This document shows positions 1 through 5,164 of a DNA stretch of 5,904 nucleotides, one piece after another. Each line of letters opens with the position of its first letter. Positions within the stretch are counted from its first letter, which is position 1. Source of the DNA: an uncultured Aquimonas sp. (lineage in GTDB: Bacteria > Pseudomonadota > Gammaproteobacteria > Xanthomonadales > Xanthomonadaceae); NCBI GenBank assembly GCA_946481615.1, contig CAMLOR010000214.1, positions 1 through 5,904 of the forward strand, read 5' to 3'. Made by a program: the position numbers and the translations under genes. The notes under the pieces are model-generated. The model was not told the origin of the DNA. It searched no databases and saw nothing but the letters and a program-made list of their open reading frames with translations.

Positions 1-361
1 GCTTGAGCGCCGCCTGCTGCACGAAGCCGGCGTCGTCGCGCTCGGCCAGCAGCACTTCGCCCATGCCGCCGCGGCCCAGGCGCCCGAGGATCCGCCAATG
101 GCCGATGCAGCGGCCGACGACATCGGCTTCCTCGGCCGGTTCGGCAAGCTCCGCCAGCGCCTCGGGCGCGAGTGCCGCCACGCCGTGCTCCAGCAGGCCT
201 TCGGGTTGCGTCGCGGCGCGCAGCAATTCGCGCAGCTCGGCGGCGAAGGCGGCATCGCCCTGCGCGAGACGTTCGATTTCCGGCTCGCGCTGCAACGCCT
301 CGAGATCGAGCAGCCGGTCGAGCGCGTCGGAAAGACGCTGCCAGCGCGCCGGATCGCTCAC
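1..361 (-). CDS. Ser/Thr protein kinase, N-terminal part (continues past window edge)
   Basis: Reading from GTG at 361, 120 codons are visible and the gene leaves the window at position 1. After about 88 residues of helical, Ala/Leu/Glu-rich sequence (starting VSDPARWQRLSDALDRLL) comes the start of a Hanks-type kinase domain. The glycine loop LGRGGMGEVLLA lies at about residues 95-106, and the ATP-binding lysine of the VAIK-like motif (AALK) is residue 120. The catalytic and activation loops, and any membrane or TPR/WD40 part, are outside the window. The GTG start overlaps the sigma-factor stop as GTGA (361-358), so the two genes are co-transcribed and probably translationally coupled. Family knowledge: kinases beside TIGR02999 sigma factors often carry C-terminal sensor or repeat domains. 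Inferred role: phosphorylating the partner sigma factor. The kinase call is firm; the target is inference. Confidence 0.9.
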   Translation of the reverse strand, partial: MSDPARWQRLSDALDRLLDLEALQREPEIERLAQGDAAFAAELRELLRAATQPEGLLEHGVAALAPEALAELAEPAEEADVVGRCIGHWRILGRLGRGGMGEVLLAERDDAGFVQQAALK

Positions 362-927
362 GTCGCGGCCTGCGCCAGTTCGCGATACAGGAAGGCGCGC
401 GCCTTGGTCCAGTCGCGCTTGAGCGTGCGTTCCGACATGCCGGTGGCCTCGGCCAGTTCCTCGAACTTCAGGCCGCCGAAGAAGCGCAGCTCGACGAACT
501 GCGCCAGCCGCGGATCGACCGCGCCCAGGCGCTCGAGCGCCGCGTCGACCATCAGCAGCGCCTCGTCATGGCCGGCGGCGGCCACGCCGATCGCCGAATC
601 GAAGGAGATCGGATCGACGCCGGCGCCGCGCTTCTCGGCGAGCCGGCTGCGCGCGTGATCGACGACGATCTGCCGCATCGCGCGCGAGGCCACCGCGAAG
701 AAATGCTGGCGATCGTTCAAGGCCATGCCGCCGTGCGCCAGGCGCAGATAGACCTCGTGCACCAGCGAGGTGGCGTGCTCGGCGCCGCCGTTGGCCGCGC
801 GCAACTGTCGTTGCGCCAGGCGATGCAGATCGGCGTACACGCGTTCGAACAGCCGCGCCTCGGACTGCTTGTCGCCACCGCGCGCCGCGGCGATCAGCAG
901 GGTGGTGTCGGCGGTGAGATCGGTCAC
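358..927 (-). CDS. ECF RNA polymerase sigma factor, TIGR02999/ECF43-like
   Basis: The protein has 189 residues from GTG at 927 (VTDLTADTTLLIAAARGGDK). Region sigma-2 covers about residues 25-95 and includes LVHEVYLRL (55-63), HFFAVASRAMRQIVVDHAR (75-93) and a following AEKRG. Sigma-4 covers about 125-186, with VELRFFGGLKFEELAE and the helix-turn-helix TGMSERTLKRDW. The open frame continues upstream to a TTG at 969, but the extra 14 residues look like noise, and GTG 927 matches the usual family start and length; no strong ribosome site is visible at either. It directs RNA polymerase to a specific gene set. No anti-sigma gene is seen; instead a kinase gene overlaps its end by 4 bp. The acidic residues usual before LVxEV are replaced by HATS (51-54), as in kinase-controlled ECF43 factors. 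A TATGGT-like box about 50 bp upstream of the start (minus strand) is only a weak promoter candidate. Confidence 0.93.
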   Translation of the reverse strand: MTDLTADTTLLIAAARGGDKQSEARLFERVYADLHRLAQRQLRAANGGAEHATSLVHEVYLRLAHGGMALNDRQHFFAVASRAMRQIVVDHARSRLAEKRGAGVDPISFDSAIGVAAAGHDEALLMVDAALERLGAVDPRLAQFVELRFFGGLKFEELAEATGMSERTLKRDWTKARAFLYRELAQAAT

Positions 928-1036
928 GGGCCTGGCTCGGGCGAAAGGGCCGTCACGAGCCCGTCGCAAAAACCTACCATAACGCCGGCGCGAATCGCTC
1001 CCGGAGCCGGCGCCTCCGCACTGAGGAAACGCTTAC

Positions 1037-1053
1037 GCGGCAACGCCTGCCGC
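1037..1053 (-). terminator. Possible weak terminator hairpin after the HxlR gene
   Basis: GCGGCA (1037-1042) and TGCCGC (1048-1053) form a perfect 6-bp stem with a 5-base loop, 20 bp beyond the HxlR stop codon. On the minus strand only a short run of three T follows a few bases later, so it is a poor intrinsic terminator. It may instead be a chance hairpin in GC-rich DNA. Confidence 0.25.
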
Positions 1054-1073
1054 CGAAGGGGCGTGCAACTTTT

Positions 1074-1472
1074 TCACGCCTCCGATCCGATCGCCGCGCT
1101 ACATGCCATGGCATCGTCGCGCGGCGCGGCCGATGTGCGCTGCAGATGGATTTCGCCCCACTGGCGCACGGCCTCGATGATCGGCATCAACGTCTCGCCG
1201 TACGGCGTCAGCTGATAGATCACCGGCGCCGGCACCGCGCCGGTGGGCGTGCGATCGACGATGCCGTCGGCTTCGAGCTCGCGCAGCTGCTCCGCCAGCA
1301 CCTTGTGCGAGATCGGCGCCGCGCGGCGCTGCAATCCGGCGAAGTGCAGCTCGCCATGCGCGAGCCAGTACAGGATCGTCAGCTTCCACTTGCCGCCGAC
1401 GGCCGAGAACGCCGCCGCCAGCGGACAGCCTTCGACGCAGGCATGGTTACCTGCAGGTGCCTTCTTGTCCAT
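1074..1472 (-). CDS. HxlR-family winged-helix transcriptional regulator
   Basis: The protein has 132 residues, normal for the family. The family core is clear: CPLAAAFSAVGGKWKLTILY (16-35), recognition-helix region ISHKVLAEQLRELEADGIV (54-72), wing and beta strand ending YQLTPYGETL (86-95), and a C-terminal dimerisation helix with WGEIHL (105-110). The ATG at 1472 is supported by a GAGG ribosome site (1478-1481) just upstream; the same frame is open much further upstream but lies antisense to the secreted-protein gene there. HxlR proteins are dimeric DNA-binding repressors or activators, and several (YodB, HypR) sense quinones or oxidants through the Cys that precedes Pro in this motif. Here that residue is Cys16, with a second Cys at 12. 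The gene is divergent from a secreted-protein gene across 51 bp containing a perfect inverted repeat, so autoregulation and control of that neighbour are likely (inference). Confidence 0.95.
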   Translation of the reverse strand: MDKKAPAGNHACVEGCPLAAAFSAVGGKWKLTILYWLAHGELHFAGLQRRAAPISHKVLAEQLRELEADGIVDRTPTGAVPAPVIYQLTPYGETLMPIIEAVRQWGEIHLQRTSAAPRDDAMACSAAIGSEA

Positions 1473-1482
1473 GGTCGCCTCG

Positions 1483-1512
1483 CGCTCGCATCCTGTGCGC
1501 ATCATGCGAGCG
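1483..1512. promoter_or_regulatory. Candidate operator: perfect 9-bp inverted repeat between divergent genes
   Basis: CGCTCGCAT (1483-1491) and ATGCGAGCG (1504-1512) are exact reverse complements separated by 12 bases, so the arms are 21 bp apart centre to centre, about two helical turns. The repeat sits nearly symmetrically: 10 bp from the HxlR start codon and 11 bp from the start of the divergent secreted-protein gene. Spacing, symmetry and position fit a dimeric HxlR binding site. No convincing -10/-35 pair was identified, so an RNA stem-loop in a leader remains an alternative. Confidence 0.55.
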
Positions 1513-1523
1513 GAATCGAAACG

Positions 1524-2420
1524 ATGCAAAACCTTCTGCGAAAAAATTTCATCCGCGCGCTGCTGCTCGCGACGTTCGTTCTGATGCAGGCAGCGGCCAC
1601 GCCTTTGCGCGCCGAGTCCGGCGCCGGCCCCGCGAGCGGCCAGCACGATTTCGACTGGGAGATCGGCACCTGGAAGACGCAGGTGCGGCGCCTGGCGAAA
1701 CCGCTCTCCGGCTCGGACGAATGGGTCGAATACAGCGGCACCAGCGTCGTACGCAAGGTGCTCGACGGCCGCGCGAACCTCGTGGAGCTGCGCGTGCAGG
1801 GCGCCGCCGGACGCATCGAGGGCGTGAGCCTGCGTCTCTTCAATCCGCACACGGAGCAATGGAGCCTCAACTACGCGAGCGCCGCCAACGGCATGCTGAC
1901 GCGCCCGGTCTACGGCAGCTTCCGCGACGGCCGCGGCGAGTTCTTCGGGCAGGAAGACCTCGACGGCCGCGCCATCCTCGTGCGCTTCGTCATCTCGGAA
2001 ATCACGCCCCGCTCGGCGCGCTTCGAACAGGCGTTCTCGCAGGACGGCGGACGCACCTGGGAAATCAACTGGATCGCGACCGACACGCGCATCGAAGAGG
2101 CGGACGGGAGAACCGGCCCCAGCACCATCCAGAACCGCAGCATCGCGATTCCCGCGATGATCTTCGATGCCGATGCGCTGGCATCGCGCCGCGCCCCTGT
2201 CCAATCCCGTCATGTTTCGACATCATCATCGACGGAAGCGAACACGGACCTGCGCACATGCCTTTCGACCTCTGTCTCTCCTACCCGCAATGGCAAGGCT
2301 CCGGACGCCACGCCAATCTCCCGCGTGGCGCGGATGCAGCCGCTGCCGTCTGTGGACGATACGCACCGCTGGTCCGCGTGCCGCTGGGCGAAGGCGACGC
2401 GGCCAACCTCCACGGCGTGA
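1524..2420 (+). CDS. Secreted conserved protein of unknown function (DUF1579-like), C-terminal end uncertain
   Basis: From ATG 1524 the frame is 298 codons. Residues 1-30 are a signal peptide: basic MQNLLRKNFIR, a hydrophobic core, and an LRA|ES cleavage site, so the protein is exported to the periplasm or envelope. Residues about 39-190 form one compact domain running from QHDFDWEIGTWK to WEINWIATDTRI, with repeated aromatic and strand-forming patches. I recognise it as a hypothetical secreted family similar to DUF1579; no catalytic motif is evident and the function is unknown. The domain appears complete near nucleotide 2093, but no stop follows. About 108 further residues of Ser/Arg/Thr-rich, unfamily-like sequence run 163 bp into the ureohydrolase gene in another frame. 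The real end is therefore doubtful: a lost stop or a small frameshift near 2095-2160 is likely. A TGA at 2158-2160 in the +1-shifted frame would end the protein close to the domain. HxlR control is likely. Confidence 0.75.
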   Translation: MQNLLRKNFIRALLLATFVLMQAAATPLRAESGAGPASGQHDFDWEIGTWKTQVRRLAKPLSGSDEWVEYSGTSVVRKVLDGRANLVELRVQGAAGRIEGVSLRLFNPHTEQWSLNYASAANGMLTRPVYGSFRDGRGEFFGQEDLDGRAILVRFVISEITPRSARFEQAFSQDGGRTWEINWIATDTRIEEADGRTGPSTIQNRSIAIPAMIFDADALASRRAPVQSRHVSTSSSTEANTDLRTCLSTSVSPTRNGKAPDATPISRVARMQPLPSVDDTHRWSACRWAKATRPTSTA

Positions 2421-3049
2421 ATCGCTGGGAAGCGATCTTCCAACAGTTCCAAAGCGCCACCGACCTCCTCGCGCGCTCCGGCGCCGCACGCGTGCTGACG
2501 GCCGGCGGCGACTGCGCCGTGGACGTCGCGGTGATCGGCCACCTGAGCCGCAGGCATCCGGACCTGCACGTGATCTGGATCGACGCCCACCTCGACGCCA
2601 ACACACCCGAAACCTCACCCAGCGGCAACTTCCACGGCATGCCGGTGAGCGCCATCCTCGGCCGCGCGCCCGCACCGATGCGCCCCTTCCTCGAAACCCC
2701 GATCGACCCCGCACGCTTCCACTACTTCGGCACCCGCATCGGCGACGACGGCGACTGGGCCCTGCAACGCGAACTCGATCTGAAATCGCTGGACCCGCAG
2801 GCACTACCCCACAGGCCCGTGCATATCCACTTCGACCTCGACGTGCTCGACCCGCGTGAATTTCCCTACGTGGCCTACCCCGACGGCCAGCTCGGTGTCG
2901 AAGACGCCATCGCACTGCTTCGACGCATCGCGCGTGAATCCGATGTCGTCGGATTGACGATCACCGAGTTCGCGCCGGCCGATGAAGACGAAGCGCGGGA
3001 AGGCGGCAGGGTGATCGCGCGGTTGTGCGAGGCGACCGATGAATCCTGA
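2258..3049 (+). CDS. Arginase/agmatinase-superfamily protein with Cys in the first metal-ligand position
   Basis: The protein has 263 residues from ATG 2258, starting MPFDLCLSYPQWQGSGRHAN. All ureohydrolase landmarks are present in order: GGDC (83-86, normally GGDH), DAHLD (109-113), SGNFHGMP (122-129), FDLDVLDP (192-199) and TEFAP (236-240). Predicted Mn ligands are Cys86, Asp109, His111, Asp113, Asp193 and Asp195. Known members hydrolyse guanidino or formimino groups (arginine, agmatine, formiminoglutamate) in the cytoplasm. The substrate here cannot be assigned; at 263 residues it is shorter than classical arginases of about 300. The neighbouring secreted-protein frame overlaps the start by 163 bp, and the ribosome site before ATG 2258 is weak, so the start rests on the family N-terminus. 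Because the His-to-Cys change affects a direct metal ligand, the enzyme may use another metal, another reaction, or be inactive. The superfamily is certain; the activity is not. Confidence 0.92.
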   Translation: MPFDLCLSYPQWQGSGRHANLPRGADAAAAVCGRYAPLVRVPLGEGDAANLHGVNRWEAIFQQFQSATDLLARSGAARVLTAGGDCAVDVAVIGHLSRRHPDLHVIWIDAHLDANTPETSPSGNFHGMPVSAILGRAPAPMRPFLETPIDPARFHYFGTRIGDDGDWALQRELDLKSLDPQALPHRPVHIHFDLDVLDPREFPYVAYPDGQLGVEDAIALLRRIARESDVVGLTITEFAPADEDEAREGGRVIARLCEATDES

Positions 3050-3079
3050 GCATCGATCCGCAGGCCCTATCCAAGAACT

Positions 3080-4003
3080 CTACTGGTCTTCGTGACCTTT
3101 GGAGTCGAGGTCGAAATGATGACTCCATATCCTCACCGGTGCGCGCGACCCACCGGAATTTATGCCGCCACCGCGGGGCATTTCTCCATTCAATGCTGCA
3201 CCCAACGAGTTCAGGAAATACGTCGTGAAGAATTGCAGCGGGTACGCTGGGGCTTCATCAGTCGACTCCACGATATTGAAATGGGAAACAGCCGGGTCGT
3301 GATGAGGTGCCTGTTCAAGAAAATCGTAGGGCGATATGTTGATCACGAACTTCGCAGGAACACAGATGACAGGCGGGAAATCATCGACATGGTTTAGCCC
3401 CAACTGGCATTGCAAGTCACCGTTGTCGAGCGCGCTGTACAAGGTGTTCCAGGAAAACGTCGCCGCATAGCCAAAGACACCAAAGAAGATGTTGTTGTTG
3501 CGACTGCGGCAAACGTCTCTTGTCGATTTGACATTCCGCAGAGCGTCGACGAGCGTGCCGGCCCACCGAAACCGCACGTCGAAGCGCGATAAGGGGTAGT
3601 GGGACGGATCGCCGCCGACCTTCATCTCCTCCTTGTAGAACGTCAGCGCGCTCTTGACCTCGATCGCGGCGAACATGGCTTCTGGCCGGACGACGACATA
3701 ATCGTCTGTCCGCAGTTCTGGATGACGCCGGGTTTCGTCATAGACGAGGCAATCGATCTGACGACTCCTGGGTCCTGACATGTCCGAGGCGTCAAGCGCA
3801 GGATCCACTGCGAACCCCGTGCTCAATGAGAGCTGCATCGGAGTGAAATCTCGCAAATACTGCCTGAGGCGCCGCTCCCGATACGTGCCCAGCGCAGTCG
3901 GATGGGTGGTGAACAACGCAACCTTCTCGAAATCGATCAGAAGTTTCTGTAGCTCGAGTTCGTAAAACCTGGCTGCAGCGCTTGCACGGCCTGCCACGAC
4001 CAT
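3080..4003 (-). CDS. DUF6602-like protein with PD-(D/E)XK-type nuclease signature
   Basis: The protein has 307 residues. The N-terminal half carries a pattern I associate with DUF6602: a helix followed by GTYRERRLRQYL (39-50), LSTGFAVD (60-67), SRQIDCLVYDE (80-90), and VVRPEAMFAAIEVKSALT (104-121). Glu43, Asp84 and Glu115-x-Lys117 are spaced like the catalytic set of PD-(D/E)XK nucleases, so a nuclease-type fold is plausible but unproven. Residues about 140-280 are unfamiliar, and the C-terminal tail is Gly/Ser/His-rich. The ATG at 4003 lies one base after the stop of the upstream membrane-protein gene (TGA-C-ATG), with an AAAGG ribosome site inside that gene's end, indicating translational coupling. 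Base composition is clearly lower in GC than the flanking genes (28/60 in one sampled line), suggesting transfer. It is convergent with the ureohydrolase gene, separated by 30 bp. The domain call is from memory and the function is unknown. Confidence 0.8.
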   Translation of the reverse strand: MVVAGRASAAARFYELELQKLLIDFEKVALFTTHPTALGTYRERRLRQYLRDFTPMQLSLSTGFAVDPALDASDMSGPRSRQIDCLVYDETRRHPELRTDDYVVVRPEAMFAAIEVKSALTFYKEEMKVGGDPSHYPLSRFDVRFRWAGTLVDALRNVKSTRDVCRSRNNNIFFGVFGYAATFSWNTLYSALDNGDLQCQLGLNHVDDFPPVICVPAKFVINISPYDFLEQAPHHDPAVSHFNIVESTDEAPAYPLQFFTTYFLNSLGAALNGEMPRGGGINSGGSRAPVRIWSHHFDLDSKGHEDQ

Positions 4004-4004
4004 G

Positions 4005-4406
4005 TCAGGCCTTTATCCACGAGATTTGCGACTCGAATGTGAACGAAAACAGGACGAGAAGGTAGAGCGCGAGTGATAGCCACAGGATCGCGTTGGTGAA
4101 TAACACCTTCCATCCATGAAACTTGCTCTCGATCCTGCGCAGCTCCGCCTCTACGCCAGCATCACTTGTCTCGGCATGGAGGCGACGGAGGATCTTCAGA
4201 GAGGTTGGAAAACTGCTGAACGCGTATGCGTACATCGGAACAACGGCGGCTAGGCCGACAACCGCCGCTCGCCATGGCGAATTGAATTGAAGACATTCAA
4301 TCGAAAGGAACATCGTCGACAACCCGAAGATCCAGTTCAAGTAATCGGAGTGGGACCTGACCTCTTTCGAGTACTCCTCGTCGGTGATCAATGGCTTGTC
4401 GGACAT
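4005..4406 (-). CDS. Small membrane protein, about three transmembrane segments, cassette partner of DUF6602-like protein
   Basis: The protein has 133 residues from ATG 4406, which is preceded by a strong GGAGG ribosome site six bases upstream. After a polar N-terminus (1-23), hydrophobic stretches appear at about 24-39 (WIFGLSTMFLSI), 45-64 (WRAAVVGLAAVVPMYAYAF) and 101-122 (VLFTNAILWLSLALYLLVLF). The second and third are joined by a charged, probably cytoplasmic helix (68-98, rich in Arg, Glu and Lys). No signal peptide or catalytic motif is seen. The layout loosely recalls small 2-3 TM effectors such as SLATT proteins, but I do not recognise the family. It is the first gene of a tightly coupled pair with the DUF6602-like gene and shares its low GC. 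A membrane effector, or an anchor for that partner, is a speculative role. Confidence 0.82.
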   Translation of the reverse strand: MSDKPLITDEEYSKEVRSHSDYLNWIFGLSTMFLSIECLQFNSPWRAAVVGLAAVVPMYAYAFSSFPTSLKILRRLHAETSDAGVEAELRRIESKFHGWKVLFTNAILWLSLALYLLVLFSFTFESQISWIKA

Positions 4407-4892
4407 CTCACGCCTCCATTACGGGCATTCATTGGAAGATGAAGCGCCTTGGCGCTGCTTCGACACGCGTGCCAAGCGACTTCGTCGTTGCGCAGGCATG
4501 AACGCCGCAGCCGCAGGCGATCGTCGCTCCTGGTTCGCGTCCATGGCGGCATCCGCGAATGTACCGTGCAAGCGCAGGTCTCGAAAGGTGACAGATTCCT
4601 AGGCGGCATGCCTGCCGCGAAAGTTCACGAGTCATAGCATCTGAGTTGCCGGGCCCATGCTCCGGTCGGGTGTGACAGCCCGGTTACTTGCGCGCACAGC
4701 GTCCATCGTCGATGTCTGGCGCTTTTTCGTGTCTGGACTTCGATTCCGTGGCGTGCGCCGCCTCTGCGGCGGCGGTGCGCGGGAGCGTTGCGCTACCCGT
4801 CCGCAAGTACGGTCTGTCAACCGCGCACCGTTCGCCGCCCTGCCCTGCTTCGCGCAGGCCGGTTGGCATCAGCCGATTGCCGGGAGGTTGCC
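4407..4892. other. About 490 bp without a convincing gene; hairpin-rich leader region
   Basis: Open frames here on both strands are short, mutually overlapping, and lack ribosome sites or recognisable protein sequence. The left half is the 5' flank of the membrane-protein gene and holds a hairpin (4441-4461) and a distant 9-bp inverted repeat: GCAGGCATG (4492-4500) with CATGCCTGC (4607-4615). The right half (about 4680-4892) is GC-rich and reads like a structured leader for the downstream small gene. CGCCGCC (4756-4762) pairs with GGCGGCG (4768-4774), and CCTGC (4844-4848) pairs with GCAGG (4854-4858), just before the GGGAGG ribosome site at 4882-4887. It may be a 5' untranslated region, an unrecognised ncRNA or a cassette boundary; no known RNA family was identified. 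Confidence 0.4.
4441..4461 (-). other. Hairpin in the 5' flank of the membrane-protein gene
   Basis: GCGCC (4444-4448) pairs perfectly with GGCGC (4451-4455) across a TT loop, and GAA (4441-4443) can pair with TTC (4459-4461) after a 3-base bulge. It lies about 35 bp upstream of the ATG at 4406, so it would sit in the mRNA leader if transcription starts further upstream. It has no T-tract and could be a leader structure or chance. Confidence 0.3.
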
Positions 4893-5087
4893 GTGAATCC
4901 TTGCCACGATTGTCCCGAGGCCCAGTCGCTGGGTCAGTTGCGTGTCGTGTTGTGGTCGATGCGGAAGTTGATCGATGCCGCGCAGGCGGAGGAGCGCGTC
5001 GGGCGGTCGTTCCTGTTCGAGTTGCGCACGTTGGCCGACGCGGGGGTGGTGTTGGCGGACTACGCGATGGACGGGACGCCGGATTGA
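4893..5087 (+). CDS. Small conserved-looking protein with CxxC motif, function unknown
   Basis: This is a 64-residue protein starting at GTG 4893, chosen because a perfect GGGAGG ribosome site (4882-4887) lies five bases upstream. The frame is open further upstream to ATG 4788, but that extension has no such signal. Codons after GTG almost all end in G or C, as in the other host genes, which supports real coding. The sequence opens MNPCHDCPEAQSLGQLR, with a Cys-x-x-Cys pair at residues 4 and 7 that could bind a metal or form a disulfide. It is followed by two amphipathic helices (about 11-32 and 34-56) and an acidic tail (YAMDGTPD). No transmembrane segment or signal peptide is present. I do not recognise the family. 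It faces the amidohydrolase gene across a hairpin, and a long hairpin-rich leader precedes it. Confidence 0.72.
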   Translation: MNPCHDCPEAQSLGQLRVVLWSMRKLIDAAQAEERVGRSFLFELRTLADAGVVLADYAMDGTPD

Positions 5088-5116
5088 GGGACTGAGGCAG
5101 CCTGCCCTCATCCCGG

Positions 5117-5143
5117 CCTTCTCCCGCCAGGGGCGGGAGAAGG
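5117..5143. repeat. REP-like strong hairpin, possible bidirectional terminator
   Basis: CCTTCTCCCGCC (5117-5128) and GGCGGGAGAAGG (5132-5143) form a perfect 12-bp stem with a 3-base loop, between two convergent genes that end at 5087 and 5165. The CTCCCGCC..GGCGGGAG core preceded by CCCTCATCCC is the style of a dispersed intergenic repeat common in Xanthomonadaceae (recalled, not searched). No T-tract follows on either strand, so it may slow or protect transcript ends rather than act as a classical terminator. Confidence 0.65.
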
Positions 5144-5164
5144 AGAAGTGGGAAACCGAAGCGA

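Noticed and set aside
928..969. Earlier TTG start for the sigma factor
   Set aside because: The extra 14 residues (Arg-rich) do not look like the family, which starts near the GTG at 927.
172..1215. Large plus-strand open frame of 347 codons
   Set aside because: It is a GC-driven shadow antisense to the kinase, sigma factor and HxlR genes, all of which are clearly recognisable on the other strand.
1477..2213. Long minus-strand open frame extending the HxlR frame upstream
   Set aside because: It is antisense to the secreted-protein gene and has no family resemblance. The regulator starts at 1472 with its own ribosome site.
1457..2257. Upstream open extension of the ureohydrolase frame
   Set aside because: It is Arg/Pro-rich noise overlapping the secreted-protein gene. 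The family N-terminus begins at ATG 2258.
3085..3097. GGTC..GACC hairpin as terminator between the ureohydrolase and the DUF6602-like gene
   Set aside because: It has only four base pairs, lies within the coding end, and has no T-tract.
4492..4615. 9-bp inverted repeat (GCAGGCATG / CATGCCTGC) as insertion-element ends
   Set aside because: The arms are 106 bp apart with no transposase or target duplication, and one such pair is expected by chance at this GC.
4388..4637. Several 62-73 codon frames on both strands upstream of the cassette
   Set aside because: They overlap each other, lack ribosome sites, and are Arg/Ser/Cys-rich without any recognisable domain.
4688..5095. 135-codon plus-strand frame overlapping the small CxxC gene
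   Set aside because: It has no ribosome site and an Arg/Val/Gly-rich out-of-frame composition. The overlapping GTG 4893 frame has a perfect ribosome site and host-like codons.
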